Counted from the stretch's first letter, positions 42,474-51,158 are shown. The stretch is 64,000 nucleotides of DNA from 14-2 sp963628035 (GCA_963628035.1 CAVGED010000123.1:1-64000), one strand, 5' to 3'. The notes: generated by a model not told the origin, from the letters alone. Made by a program: numbers and translations.

Positions 42474-43970
42474 TTATCTGGAAGAAATAGCAACCACAGT
42501 CGCAGGATAATATATTGTTAAATAAATGAACACCGTCAGCGCGAGCCACACGATTCCCAGGCACGGAGCGATCCATCGCCTGTATTTTCTGTGTTTCCCC
42601 GTCGAAAAATCCACCTGTGCGGCAGCTGCCGGATCCCTGCCCGCCTCAGTCCCCTTGGCGATATATTGCCAGCCCAATGTCACAAAATACATAAGCGGCA
42701 GAAGCATCGGCATACTGTAGCGGCCCTGGGGCTGAAAGTCTACATAGTAGGAATGATACAGGTTCAGCAGATTGGGGATGATGCTCGTGATGAGCAGGGC
42801 AGCTATCCACACGCGGTTCTGCCACCCGGTACCGGGAAGGCCATCTTTCGCTTCCGCAATGCCTGCTTCTGCCTCCGCTGTGTCCGCTTTCGTCTCCATA
42901 GCGCCCGCTTTCTCCCGGAGCTGATTCCGCTTTCTTCTGATTTGTATGATCAGATGCCAGAGGGTCGCCCCGACTCCGATCACGATCACAGCTGCATAGA
43001 TGACATACATCCAGATCTTCAGCGGAATACTCACATATCCGAAGCAGCCGATGAAGCTGATCCCTGCTACCTTGATCCACCCCCAGGAAAGCAGCATATC
43101 CCACAGGCTGGCACCCTCATGGTAAGGAAGGTATCGGTTGGATGGCTTCAAGTTATCCGCCGCAAACTGCTGGGAATACTCCTCGCTGGTGGCAAGTCCC
43201 AGGAAATCTCCCTGGTACAGGACTGCGTTGCGGATGAACCACCAGGCGATTCCCAGAAGTACCAGGCCTGCGATCAGAAGCACTTTTTTTATCAGTTCCA
43301 GGCGCTTCCGGCGATCCTTCCACTGCCGCAGCAGGCTGACACACACTACCAGGATACTCGCCAGGATCACACCGTAGGCATCGTAATAGCACATGGCGCA
43401 CAGAATGATACCGATTGCCATGGTGATACAATTGCGGTAGGACCAGCCGGATTCCATCCCCAACAGCCAGGAATAAATGATTACGGACGTAGCCATTACC
43501 GCAAAGCTGTCGCTGTTGACATAGGAGCATAGGAAGACAAACTGCGGCAGCATGGTAACAAGAACCGTAAACAGCCACTTTAAGGCGGTTCTTCCCCAAA
43601 GCTTTTCCCCGATCCGCAGGGAAAACCAGGCTGTTACGACACCGCTTGCCACACTGACCATACGCGCTGCCATCAGCAGGACAAAGGCATCCTTCGAAAA
43701 CCAGGACGCAACCGTCATAAAGAACGCCCCCACCGTCTGGGGCAGGATTGGGAAAAATGCGTAGGAATATCCCCATGCCGCATCCCGGATCGACGGATCG
43801 CCGCCGTGGGGCGGCAGCGTGTGGTTCTCATATAGATACTGGCAAATCCGATAGCGCATAGGCTCATCCGGAGATACATTGAAGGGCTGGATTACCGCCC
43901 ACAAAAATAAAAACATTCCAAATAACAGCAGGAAAAGGAGTTCTCTTCCACGCTCCCGTCTGTCAGTCAC
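42474..43970 (-). CDS. DUF2142-like polytopic membrane protein (probable GT-C)
   Basis: The 498-residue protein has about 11 membrane helices and the extracytoplasmic NVSPDEPMRYRICQYL after the first one, where DUF2142 and GT-C enzymes have a catalytic acidic pair. It probably glycosylates a lipid-linked glycan on the outer face. A hydrophilic insert rich in Ala and Glu (ETKADTAEAEAGIAEAKDG) lies near residue 370. The GTG start has GGAGGTGA upstream and overlaps the previous gene's TGA by 8 nt. Confidence 0.75.
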   Translation of the reverse strand: MTDRRERGRELLFLLLFGMFLFLWAVIQPFNVSPDEPMRYRICQYLYENHTLPPHGGDPSIRDAAWGYSYAFFPILPQTVGAFFMTVASWFSKDAFVLLMAARMVSVASGVVTAWFSLRIGEKLWGRTALKWLFTVLVTMLPQFVFLCSYVNSDSFAVMATSVIIYSWLLGMESGWSYRNCITMAIGIILCAMCYYDAYGVILASILVVCVSLLRQWKDRRKRLELIKKVLLIAGLVLLGIAWWFIRNAVLYQGDFLGLATSEEYSQQFAADNLKPSNRYLPYHEGASLWDMLLSWGWIKVAGISFIGCFGYVSIPLKIWMYVIYAAVIVIGVGATLWHLIIQIRRKRNQLREKAGAMETKADTAEAEAGIAEAKDGLPGTGWQNRVWIAALLITSIIPNLLNLYHSYYVDFQPQGRYSMPMLLPLMYFVTLGWQYIAKGTEAGRDPAAAAQVDFSTGKHRKYRRWIAPCLGIVWLALTVFIYLTIYYPATVVAISSR

Positions 43971-45510
43971 GTACTGTCACCTCCGCCTGTGGTTCTACAA
44001 TAATCCGATATCCGGCTGCTCTCATCCAGCTGCAGAATGCCTGCCATGACGGATCGGCCTGTACTGCCGGAGTTGCCTGCGATGACAGATCGATTTGTGC
44101 TGCCGGATCAGCCTGTACTGACTGCAGCGCAGTTCCACTGATCACAGTCAGGTCTGCGCTGACCATGTCTGCCTCGGCCGCCAGAAACGCCCGCCGGAAG
44201 TATCCCTTGAAATGCCTTGGGAGACCCGCAAACCGCGGCTTAAGGGAACCCTCCTTCTCCCAGTAGCCACACTGGATCACCTTCCCATGGGAATTTGACT
44301 TGCTGCCTGTCATCCCCACCCCCGGCCGGGCGCAGCTTCCCAGCAATGCCGCAATGCTTCCCTCTGCGATCTTCCTTACTGCCATATTAAGTACCAGCAC
44401 GAAATCCGCCTCCTGTCCGGGCTGATAATCCCACAGGATCTTCGCCTGGCAAGATGACAGCTCCTGCTCTATATTCTTCCGCAATCCGGCGGGTATATTC
44501 ACAGAATTTTCCTTTTCCGTCCCCGACCAGACACAGATACCTACCGTAATATCCTTCGGAACCTGATACCGGATCCGGTAGAAGCCCAGGTCGTTGTCCA
44601 TCCTGACCGTCCCCTGAAAGCCTCTCCGCCTAAGGCTGGCCTCCACCGCCCGCTTTCCGGCTTCGTAGGCATAGAGCTTGCTGTCGGTATTCCCGGCTGT
44701 GGAACCGGAATGCACCCGCCAATGATAAAGGATTCTCGGAACATGTTCTATCCGCGCAGCCTGCTCACTTAAGCGCAGCACGAGATCGAAGTCCTGCGCG
44801 CCGTCGTATCGGCTGTCCAGACCTCCCACCCGATCCAGAAGCTCCTTTTTCACCATAAGGAAATGGCAGATATAATTATTTCCCAGCAGCAGTTCCCCGT
44901 TGAAGGCAAGCTTGAAGTGCGGCTCCATATACTGACTCAGATCCGCAGAAACCTTGTCCTCGTCCGAATATAAGAAATCGGCACCTGTCTCATTGATACA
45001 ATGCACCATCTCATACAGCGCTGATGGCACCAGCAGATCGTCATGATCCAGCAAGGCGATATATTCTCCGCTTGCAAAGGCAAAGCCCTGATTGGTATTT
45101 GCCGATATTCCGCCGTTTTCGTCAAGCCTTCGGTAACGGATACGGCTCTCCTGACCGAACTGTTCTCGGATGACCTGCTCCACCCGGTCGCTGTCGCTGC
45201 CGTCAGCGATGCAAAGCTCCCAGTTGTGATAGGTCTGGGCTGTAACAGAATCGATCATCTGACACAGAAACTGCTCCGGTGTCTCATAGGTGGGTACAAC
45301 AATGCTCACCAGCGGAGCATATGCAAGACTGGTGCCGCACTGACGCTTCAACTCCTCCGGCGTCGGCAGATAGGACGAGAGCTTATCGTCATAGTCCTGG
45401 TAGGGTGCAGACAGCTTCTCCCGCACCTTATAGTAGAGTTCCTTCGGCTGGTATCGGCGAGAGAGGCTTTTCAATTTTTTCAGGTTTGATCTTGTTATCC
45501 GTTGAGGCAT
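43963..45510 (-). CDS. Glycosyltransferase family 2 with variable C-terminal tail
   Basis: The 515-residue protein has a helical N-terminal 60 residues, then VSIVVPTYETPEQF, ADGSDSDR, ALLDHDDLL (metal-binding DHDD) and LYSDEDK, the O-antigen/rhamnan GT2 class; YDGAQDFDLVLRL gives the acidic catalytic region. The second half is a weaker domain (VGICVWSGTEKE, then LVLNMAV). Near residue 475 is a repeat-like stretch with QADPAAQIDLSSQATPAVQ. Its leader contains a copy of the recurrent element (45526-45581). Confidence 0.86.
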   Translation of the reverse strand: MPQRITRSNLKKLKSLSRRYQPKELYYKVREKLSAPYQDYDDKLSSYLPTPEELKRQCGTSLAYAPLVSIVVPTYETPEQFLCQMIDSVTAQTYHNWELCIADGSDSDRVEQVIREQFGQESRIRYRRLDENGGISANTNQGFAFASGEYIALLDHDDLLVPSALYEMVHCINETGADFLYSDEDKVSADLSQYMEPHFKLAFNGELLLGNNYICHFLMVKKELLDRVGGLDSRYDGAQDFDLVLRLSEQAARIEHVPRILYHWRVHSGSTAGNTDSKLYAYEAGKRAVEASLRRRGFQGTVRMDNDLGFYRIRYQVPKDITVGICVWSGTEKENSVNIPAGLRKNIEQELSSCQAKILWDYQPGQEADFVLVLNMAVRKIAEGSIAALLGSCARPGVGMTGSKSNSHGKVIQCGYWEKEGSLKPRFAGLPRHFKGYFRRAFLAAEADMVSADLTVISGTALQSVQADPAAQIDLSSQATPAVQADPSWQAFCSWMRAAGYRIIVEPQAEVTVRD

Positions 45511-45525
45511 GCCTGGTTATTACTC

Positions 45526-45581
45526 CTAAACTATTATGGCCTGGGCCACGATTTAGCGTCCTGTTTATTCTGACTGAACTG
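45526..45581 (-). repeat. Copy C of the recurrent element in a GT2 leader
   Basis: Read on the minus strand it starts CAGTTCAGTCAGA, continues with AGGACGCTAAA and folds into a hairpin (outer 45526-45530/45552-45556; inner 45536-45541/45544-45549). The same shape with different bases is at 3893-3915. One inner pair is G-U only in the minus-strand RNA. The 3' arm merges into TTTAGGAG, which can serve as ribosome site for the gene at 43963-45510. Confidence 0.5.
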
Positions 45582-45611
45582 CTTCTTATTATAGTACAAA
45601 TGTTCAAAAAG

Positions 45612-45667
45612 AAACATCGGTATTCTCTTAAATTATTTTTAATAATCTTTAAGAATCACCGATGTTT
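45612..45667 (-). terminator. Long terminator hairpin after the DUF3048 gene
   Basis: AAACATCGG (45612-45620) pairs with CCGATGTTT (45659-45667), and the A/T-rich interior also pairs largely, forming a stem of over 20 bp. The minus strand continues in TCTTTTTG. It lies 13 bp after the DUF3048 stop. Confidence 0.75.
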
Positions 45668-45679
45668 TCATTTCATACT

Positions 45680-46759
45680 TTAATTCATCACCAACTCGTC
45701 CCATTTATCCGCAGGGATCAGAGCAATATAGGTCTTGCCGGTGTTCAGCGTTATTGCATTCCCCGCTGCATCGTAGAAATGTGTGGGGGACGCCATTGCG
45801 TCCTTCTTCCAGGTAATGGGAACGGCCTTGCCGTTGGTAACGAAATATCCTTCCCCGCTGCCGATGCAGTCATAGGTCAGATAGCCATTTTCATCCAGCA
45901 GCTTGTAGCTGCATTTCTGGAGGATCAGATTCTTGAAGCAGAGCTGTGCATTATTGTTTCCGGGATCCACATGAGGCGCCTCGTACTCCGAATAGTAGTA
46001 CAGTTGATCCGCACTGCGGTACTCCAGGCAGGACATGTTATGAGGAAACGGCAGTTCAATGGCATTGGCTGTCAAGGCCTCCGCCCCCGCAAGCTCCACA
46101 GGCTCCTTCTCCGTAGCAAACTGGAAATGGGTTCCTTCGTAATAATCATTGTAGGTTGCAGAGATCTTATGCTTCTCCAGAAGATCCTTCACCTCACCTG
46201 TGGAAATATATTCCGTGTACTCCCTGGACTTTCCGTTGGGAATACGACCAAATTCACCGCTTATATTGTCGGCGCACTTCTCCTTCAGGTAGGAATTGAT
46301 ATAATACGGTCCGCCGTCATGGCACAGCACTGCATTCCACTCAGAAGCCAGAATGACGTTGGTGGTGCGGGCGCTTCGGATATTCCCCAGCCGTTCAATG
46401 CTGTCCCAGTCCTTCACCAGCACCATGAAGCGGGTGATGCGGCCATTCATCTTGCTGTTCATGATCTCGTACACGATATCCGCCTTGGACAAGCCATAAT
46501 GGGGCAACGCAATGGATTCATTATCTATCATGGCCGCAATCGGGCGCTGATCCTTCAGGGCTTCATCTATCCACTCGTTGGTGAGCTCGCTGCGGTACAT
46601 CCCTTCGGGATCCTTCTCTTCCTCCGGCTCCGGTTCCGGCTCTGACTTCGGCTCTTCGATGGGTTTCGGATCCGGTTCGGGTTCCGGCTTCTGGCCGCAG
46701 GCCGGAAGAGACAGTGCCATTAAAAGGATGATACCTAACAATTTGATTCGTTGTTTCAT
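45680..46759 (-). CDS. DUF3048 lipoprotein (YerB-like)
   Basis: Secreted lipoprotein with a signal ending SLPAC, a Pro/Glu linker (PEPEPDPKPIEEPKSEPEPE) that spans the wall, and a DUF3048 domain with AAMIDNESIALPHYGLSKAD, YEIMNSKMNGRITRFM and GNIRSARTTN (quoted in part). The function of DUF3048 proteins is not established; B. subtilis YerB is the reference. It is probably wall-associated and lies next to glycan and sigma-like genes. Confidence 0.9.
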   Translation of the reverse strand: MKQRIKLLGIILLMALSLPACGQKPEPEPDPKPIEEPKSEPEPEPEEEKDPEGMYRSELTNEWIDEALKDQRPIAAMIDNESIALPHYGLSKADIVYEIMNSKMNGRITRFMVLVKDWDSIERLGNIRSARTTNVILASEWNAVLCHDGGPYYINSYLKEKCADNISGEFGRIPNGKSREYTEYISTGEVKDLLEKHKISATYNDYYEGTHFQFATEKEPVELAGAEALTANAIELPFPHNMSCLEYRSADQLYYYSEYEAPHVDPGNNNAQLCFKNLILQKCSYKLLDENGYLTYDCIGSGEGYFVTNGKAVPITWKKDAMASPTHFYDAAGNAITLNTGKTYIALIPADKWDELVMN

Positions 46760-46799
46760 TACTTATAGTTCCTTTCCTACTACTTTGTTCATTCTTGTA

Positions 46800-47555
46800 T
46801 CACGACTCCAGCCCCTGTTGCTTTAAGAATTCTCTTGCCTTTCCGGGCAGTTCAATCTGCAGACTCTCGCAGATCTCCTCGATCAAGCCGTTTTTACACA
46901 AAATAGATCCTATCTTCTTAATCCGCTTCGCTATGGCCTGCTTCGTGACGCCAAAGTGCTTCGCGGCTTCCGAATGCTGAAAATGGTAGATACCGTCCTC
47001 ATATCCCATCATATAGGTGAGTGTCTGATATTCCGTTTCCGCCAAAAGCACTTCCAGCACTTCCCGCAGTTCCTCCATACCAGCCTTCAGAAGAGCCTTC
47101 TCCGAAGTGGTCAGCCCCGGTTCCACCAGAGATTCCATCATATCGGCCGTCAACTCGCACGACAGCATCTTGACGCCGCTCTTCTCGATACAGGCGCTTA
47201 CTTCCTTGCGTATATAGAAGGAAGCGTAGGTCTGATAAAGCGCACCTTTCTTCGGGTCATAATTCTCAATGGCCTCCAGCAGCGCCATGTTGCCCGACTG
47301 GATCCAGTCCGCAAAATCCCCGTTCTGTATCTTATCTGCACCTACGTTATATTTGTTGACAATAAAGTTGAAGACATACTGCAGGTTCGCCTCGATCACC
47401 CGCTTCTGGGCTTCCTTATCACCGGCTTGTCCTGTGGTGATCAATTCCGCCGTCTCCTGATTCGTCAGCATCGGGATACTCAACACCTGGCGCATGTACT
47501 CATAAAGCCCCGTATCATAATTGTACAGCATTTCCAGTATCTTATCCTTTTTCAT
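46800..47555 (-). CDS. Sigma-70-like RNA polymerase sigma factor
   Basis: The 251-residue protein has an N-terminal helix pair (YDTGLYEYMRQVLSIPMLT), region 2 (RVIEANLQYVFNFIV, then DWIQSGNMALLEAIENYD and YIRKEVSACI) and region 4 (HSEAAKHFGVTKQAIAKRIKKI) as the -35-binding helix-turn-helix. It lacks a recognisable region 3 of full length. It is not one of the sporulation sigma factors by sequence I recall; it may direct wall or surface genes nearby. No anti-sigma partner is visible. Confidence 0.8.
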   Translation of the reverse strand: MKKDKILEMLYNYDTGLYEYMRQVLSIPMLTNQETAELITTGQAGDKEAQKRVIEANLQYVFNFIVNKYNVGADKIQNGDFADWIQSGNMALLEAIENYDPKKGALYQTYASFYIRKEVSACIEKSGVKMLSCELTADMMESLVEPGLTTSEKALLKAGMEELREVLEVLLAETEYQTLTYMMGYEDGIYHFQHSEAAKHFGVTKQAIAKRIKKIGSILCKNGLIEEICESLQIELPGKAREFLKQQGLES

Positions 47556-47641
47556 GATTCCCCACCAAGCTTTCCAATAGGATCATTCTCATTTTTTCAC
47601 AATCTTCTTATTAATATACCTCACTCATATGAATCTGGATT

Positions 47642-48217
47642 TTATGTAATCCTCTTAATCAAAGGATTTGGAGGAACTTCTTTTTGTATATACCTAACCA
47701 TATTGCGAAACCTATAAGGACGCGAAGCCAGTCCTATATCTAGTTCTAAGGTATCTCTTCCTTTTACCTTTTTCAAAATGTTCAAATATGCCTCATAACT
47801 TCCATACTCCATAGCTTTTTTGTATGCGGTAGTAACCAAATACAATTTCATATCCCTGTATTTAAATTGATCTTTTTCAAAAATATCCGAAAAATCATTC
47901 TTCAAAAAACGGTTTATCGCTGTGTCGAACTTATCCCGAATCTCGCTGTTGATTATATTTCTCGGTTCATTAACATTTTTAAATTCTAAAATATACAGGA
48001 CATATGAATTACACTCACAATCTACAGGCACAATATAATCCACCGACTTTGGCGTTTCTCCATCTAAGTGTTGATCGTTATAGTAATCATCAACTTTGAT
48101 TCCAACATACTGCTCCGTACACAACTCCGGTGCAACCTTTACCTCTATTCCTGCATCCTCAATCGTATCTTTTATGTATTTATTCAGTTTTCCATTATTG
48201 CGTATCATTTTTATCAT
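47642..48217 (-). CDS. Putative PD-(D/E)XK nuclease of a three-gene module
   Basis: The 191-residue protein is not a family I recognise. It contains KSVDYIVPVDCE followed by LYILEFKNVNEPRN, the order of a PD-(D/E)XK active site (Asp, then Glu-x-Lys), in a plausible alpha/beta setting. It lies 5 bp after the ATPase stop. A nuclease effector of an ATPase sensor is inferred. Codon use is A/T-rich compared with the glycan genes on either side. Confidence 0.5.
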   Translation of the reverse strand: MIKMIRNNGKLNKYIKDTIEDAGIEVKVAPELCTEQYVGIKVDDYYNDQHLDGETPKSVDYIVPVDCECNSYVLYILEFKNVNEPRNIINSEIRDKFDTAINRFLKNDFSDIFEKDQFKYRDMKLYLVTTAYKKAMEYGSYEAYLNILKKVKGRDTLELDIGLASRPYRFRNMVRYIQKEVPPNPLIKRIT

Positions 48218-48222
48218 AAATA

Positions 48223-49653
48223 TTACTGCGCTTCCCTCTTTCGAACCAATTCCAGAATCAAGTTCTCCCTTTCCTCATAAAGCGTCTCTGCCACATCTAC
48301 AAAGTTATCATCCTGTGTTCCAAATTCATCTGTATGCATCGTATACGTACGGCTCTTTCCTTGCTCCATTTTCATTAAAATTGGACTGTAATCATCCGAA
48401 ACAAGGTCTCCCGCCAGCACCCTGTTGTTTAATTCATTAAATACATAATTACTGTGAGACGCCATCATAAGCTTTACATTTTCTTTCGACAGCTTCACAA
48501 ACTTTTTCATCAATATCACTTGATTTGAAGGATGTAAATGAGCCTCCGGCTCCTCAATAAAAATAAGAGAACAAGGTTTTCTTTCTTCCGTTTCCTGTGG
48601 TTTTCGCGAAATTCTTCGCTTACCATTCACCACAATATATTTCAAGTACGCTGTTATCGGCGCTATCTCAGAAACCATGGAAGATGCATCATTCATCTCA
48701 AGCACCTGCCCCAAGTCTTCCCGCTTGTAAATAATTGTTTTCTTCTTTGTATCAAAAAGCACTTCCCCTTTTAATATTGTCCTCTCTATTTCCCTTGCAA
48801 TTTCTCTCAAATCACTCCTTCGTTCTGTCCTTATAGATGACAAAGCCAAATAATAATCTGACACCGGTTCGGAAATACTTGGAATCTGTATCGTCCCCCG
48901 AATCATAGCACGGTTTTGTGATAACTGTGCTAATACAGGTCCAAAAGATTGCATTCCTGTATATATACCTGATCGAGAAGCCGGCAAAAAATACACAGCA
49001 TCAATTACCGAAACAACCGCTCTGTAAAATGTAGCCTTTAAATCTGTCAATCTCCTTTCCACCAATTCTATCGGCGTGCTGATATGATTTTCAAACACAT
49101 AAATATCATATCGCTTTTTATTTTCTCTTGATTTGTGAAATTCCGATCCGCTTTTCTTTAAAAACACAGGTTTAACCTGCATGTTCAGCTTCATCTTCTT
49201 ATGCTTCATATCTAATTTGCACAAAATACCGTGTTCCAAATCCAATATTATTTCCGGATTTTCCTGCAATATTTGATCATAAATGCCAAAGGTATTTTCA
49301 AACGACTTGGAAAGTTCTTCCATCAATTCTTCTTCTAATTGAATAGAAAGATAAGAAATCAGGTGTTCTGAAATATCTTTTATTTCTATTGTACCATCCA
49401 TAACAAAATCCATAAGCAGCGATCTAATTTCCGGTTTTTCCCCCTGCCTTGGTACATAAAAATGCATATATGCATCACTATAATATAGTATGGCACTCTG
49501 TGACCGCAGAATCAAATGCTTTAACAACAAATACACCACCTGCATCGCATAAGATTTTCCAATATTGTTCTCCCCATATGTGACGATCATGGCTTTATCA
49601 AGATCATATTCACAATTAGCTATAGGCCCCCAGTTTTTTATTATTATTTTCAT
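48223..49653 (-). CDS. AAA ATPase of a three-gene putative defence module
   Basis: The 476-residue protein opens MKIIIKNWGPIANCEYDL and has Walker A-like YGENNIGKSYAMQ near 28-40, a long helical middle, Walker B IFIEEPEAHLHPSNQ near 375 and the switch motif MASHSNYVFNELN. This is the AAA_21/SMC-like ATPase group of OLD, Gabija and Abi systems. The start at 49653 has GAGGAAG upstream and follows the zinc-ribbon gene directly. Confidence 0.72.
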   Translation of the reverse strand: MKIIIKNWGPIANCEYDLDKAMIVTYGENNIGKSYAMQVVYLLLKHLILRSQSAILYYSDAYMHFYVPRQGEKPEIRSLLMDFVMDGTIEIKDISEHLISYLSIQLEEELMEELSKSFENTFGIYDQILQENPEIILDLEHGILCKLDMKHKKMKLNMQVKPVFLKKSGSEFHKSRENKKRYDIYVFENHISTPIELVERRLTDLKATFYRAVVSVIDAVYFLPASRSGIYTGMQSFGPVLAQLSQNRAMIRGTIQIPSISEPVSDYYLALSSIRTERRSDLREIAREIERTILKGEVLFDTKKKTIIYKREDLGQVLEMNDASSMVSEIAPITAYLKYIVVNGKRRISRKPQETEERKPCSLIFIEEPEAHLHPSNQVILMKKFVKLSKENVKLMMASHSNYVFNELNNRVLAGDLVSDDYSPILMKMEQGKSRTYTMHTDEFGTQDDNFVDVAETLYEERENLILELVRKREAQ

Positions 49654-49664
49654 ACCATTCTTCC

Positions 49665-49976
49665 TCACAAATCAAAAAATTCTACCGAAGGTTCTTTCAC
49701 TTCACTCTTCCCAGTTTCTTTTGTATCGGTAACCCGTATAATTTCTTTACTCTCCAAACATCCAACCGGATACTCCCGCACGTCCATTTTGCCCACAATG
49801 CTATTTCCGCATTTTGGACATTCTGCATATAACTCCCCACTGTATTCACTTTCCTCGCCCATCGGCCGTTCACAAGAATTCACATATTCCAAATCCCACT
49901 CGCCATAGAACATAGTTCCGCAATAACCACAACTGCACTGTGATTCTCCTACTCTTACCATACGCCTCTGCCTCAT
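49665..49976 (-). CDS. Zinc-ribbon protein of the three-gene module
   Basis: The 103-residue protein has CSCGYC and CPKCGN with a further Cys at about 34 and 67, so one or two zinc-binding sites are likely. No family is recognised. It overlaps or abuts the ATPase start and reads in the same direction, so it probably belongs to the module, perhaps as a nucleic-acid sensor. The ribosome site is weak; an internal ATG at 49961 is possible. Confidence 0.55.
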   Translation of the reverse strand: MRQRRMVRVGESQCSCGYCGTMFYGEWDLEYVNSCERPMGEESEYSGELYAECPKCGNSIVGKMDVREYPVGCLESKEIIRVTDTKETGKSEVKEPSVEFFDL

Positions 49977-50115
49977 TTTTATATCTGACTTTATTGTTCT
50001 GTAATATTTCTTTTCCCCATTTTATCAAAGTTCCAAACATATAGCAAGCAATATCACACTCCATTTTTATACGGATATGCTTTTCCATCTTTAATTTTGC
50101 AAAGAATACTGTTTA

Positions 50116-50643
50116 TTATATAGCTTTCTGCGGTATTACCTTCCCTAAAATATCTTCCTCCAAAACACAACCTACTTCCTCATACCGACTGTCTTTGCTC
50201 TCCTTATAATTATCCCCCAACAGAAAATATTCATTCTCCCCAAGTGTCACCGTTTTTTCTGCGATCCCGGCATAGTCAAGGCTTCCCTTCACAAGTCCCT
50301 CCTCTGTCGGCACCCCGTTCCTGTAGAGGACGCCGTCCACGATCTGAACCGTATCCCCCGGCACCGCCACCACACGCTTAATAAGGACTGCCTTCAGCCC
50401 ATCACACCGAAATGCCACCACATCCCCGCAGCCATACTGCTTCGTATGCTTATCCAGCAGTACAAACTGCCAACTGTGGTAAGACGGCTCCATGGAATCT
50501 CCCTGTATCAGCATTAGCTGGTACCAGAAGCGCGAGATATAGAAGCATAGGAAGAAAAGGGCAAGAATGCTGAGGGCTCGCTTCCAATGGCGGTGAAAAT
50601 ACTCTGTTATCTTTCTTAGTAAGGATTTTCTGTTTTTTGTCAT
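50116..50643 (-). CDS. lepB: Type I signal peptidase
   Basis: Removes signal peptides of secreted proteins at the outer face of the membrane. The 175-residue protein has one N-terminal membrane helix (about 20-38), the catalytic Ser in QGDSMEPS and the general-base Lys in LIKRVVAVPGD, and ends with LLGDNYKESKDSRYEEVG and GKVIPQ. This is the SipS-type layout with a serine-lysine dyad. No strong ribosome site precedes the ATG. A 13-bp inverted repeat lies 60-100 bp upstream. Confidence 0.94.
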   Translation of the reverse strand: MTKNRKSLLRKITEYFHRHWKRALSILALFFLCFYISRFWYQLMLIQGDSMEPSYHSWQFVLLDKHTKQYGCGDVVAFRCDGLKAVLIKRVVAVPGDTVQIVDGVLYRNGVPTEEGLVKGSLDYAGIAEKTVTLGENEYFLLGDNYKESKDSRYEEVGCVLEEDILGKVIPQKAI

Positions 50644-50701
50644 ATAATTCTACGTCTTTGTGAAATTTAGTGTTCTCTATATCATCATACAAGTCAACCA
50701 C

Positions 50702-50746
50702 ATCCTAACCACATTTTAACCATTTTGGTCAAGATGTGGTTAGGAT
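50702..50746. repeat. 13-bp inverted repeat upstream of the signal peptidase gene
   Basis: ATCCTAACCACAT (50702-50714) and ATGTGGTTAGGAT (50734-50746) are perfect inverted copies with a 19-bp spacer that itself partly pairs (AACCA/TGGT). On the minus strand GTGGTT recurs once more directly beyond it. It may be an operator for the signal peptidase gene or a terminator of the remnants before it; there is no T run. Confidence 0.6.
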
Positions 50747-50753
50747 ATAATCT

Positions 50754-50833
50754 TTACGAAAAATATTTTTGGTTCTTACTGGTTGGTTTATCTGGCAAAG
50801 TCATTTTCAAAATACCACTCTCTAACATTGGAT
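50754..50833 (-). pseudogene. C-terminal remnant of an AlbA_2/HTH ATP-binding regulator
   Basis: On the minus strand, ending at TAA 50754, about 25 codons read YLDPMLESGILKMTLPDKP and then TSKNQKYFS. The sequence 'LDPMLE-GIL---PDKPTSKNQKY' is the characteristic end of AlbA_2-domain predicted regulators. Nothing upstream in this frame continues the protein, so it is a fragment left by deletion. Confidence 0.65.
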
Positions 50834-51067
50834 CTAAATAGCTAATCCTTCAAATAAGTCTCCACAGCCTTCATATTGATTTGAGAAGAACGCCTCTATC
50901 ATACTCAGATTCAAGGTCTTACCAAAACGGCGTGGGCGGGTAATGAGTGTAACTGCATCCTTTCGCTCCCACCATTCTTTGATAAATTCGGTTTTATCAA
51001 TATATAAATAGTTATTCTTTCTTAAAAACTCAAAATCCTGCGTCCCTATGGAAATTACCGGCTTCAT
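50834..51067 (-). pseudogene. N-terminal fragment of an AAA-ATPase_like/DUF1703 protein
   Basis: The 77-residue open frame reads SIGTQDFEFLRKNNYLYIDK, then ITRPRRFGKTLNLSM with the Walker A-like lysine, and stops 20 residues later. Full members are over 500 residues and carry a PD-(D/E)XK domain at the C-terminus, which is absent. It joins directly to the AlbA_2 remnant in another frame. The rest of 50644-51158 holds the inverted repeat and nothing else that I can identify. Confidence 0.75.
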
Positions 51068-51158
51068 ACCCCGCCTCACCTTCCCTCGATTCTCGTGTTG
51101 ACATCATGCATTTTCCCGGTTCTTATTGGTATTAGGCTACCATAAAAAGCGCAGTTTT

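Noticed and set aside
49870..50701. Alternative short frames around the zinc ribbon and signal peptidase
   Set aside because: They overlap better-supported genes in other frames and show no domains.
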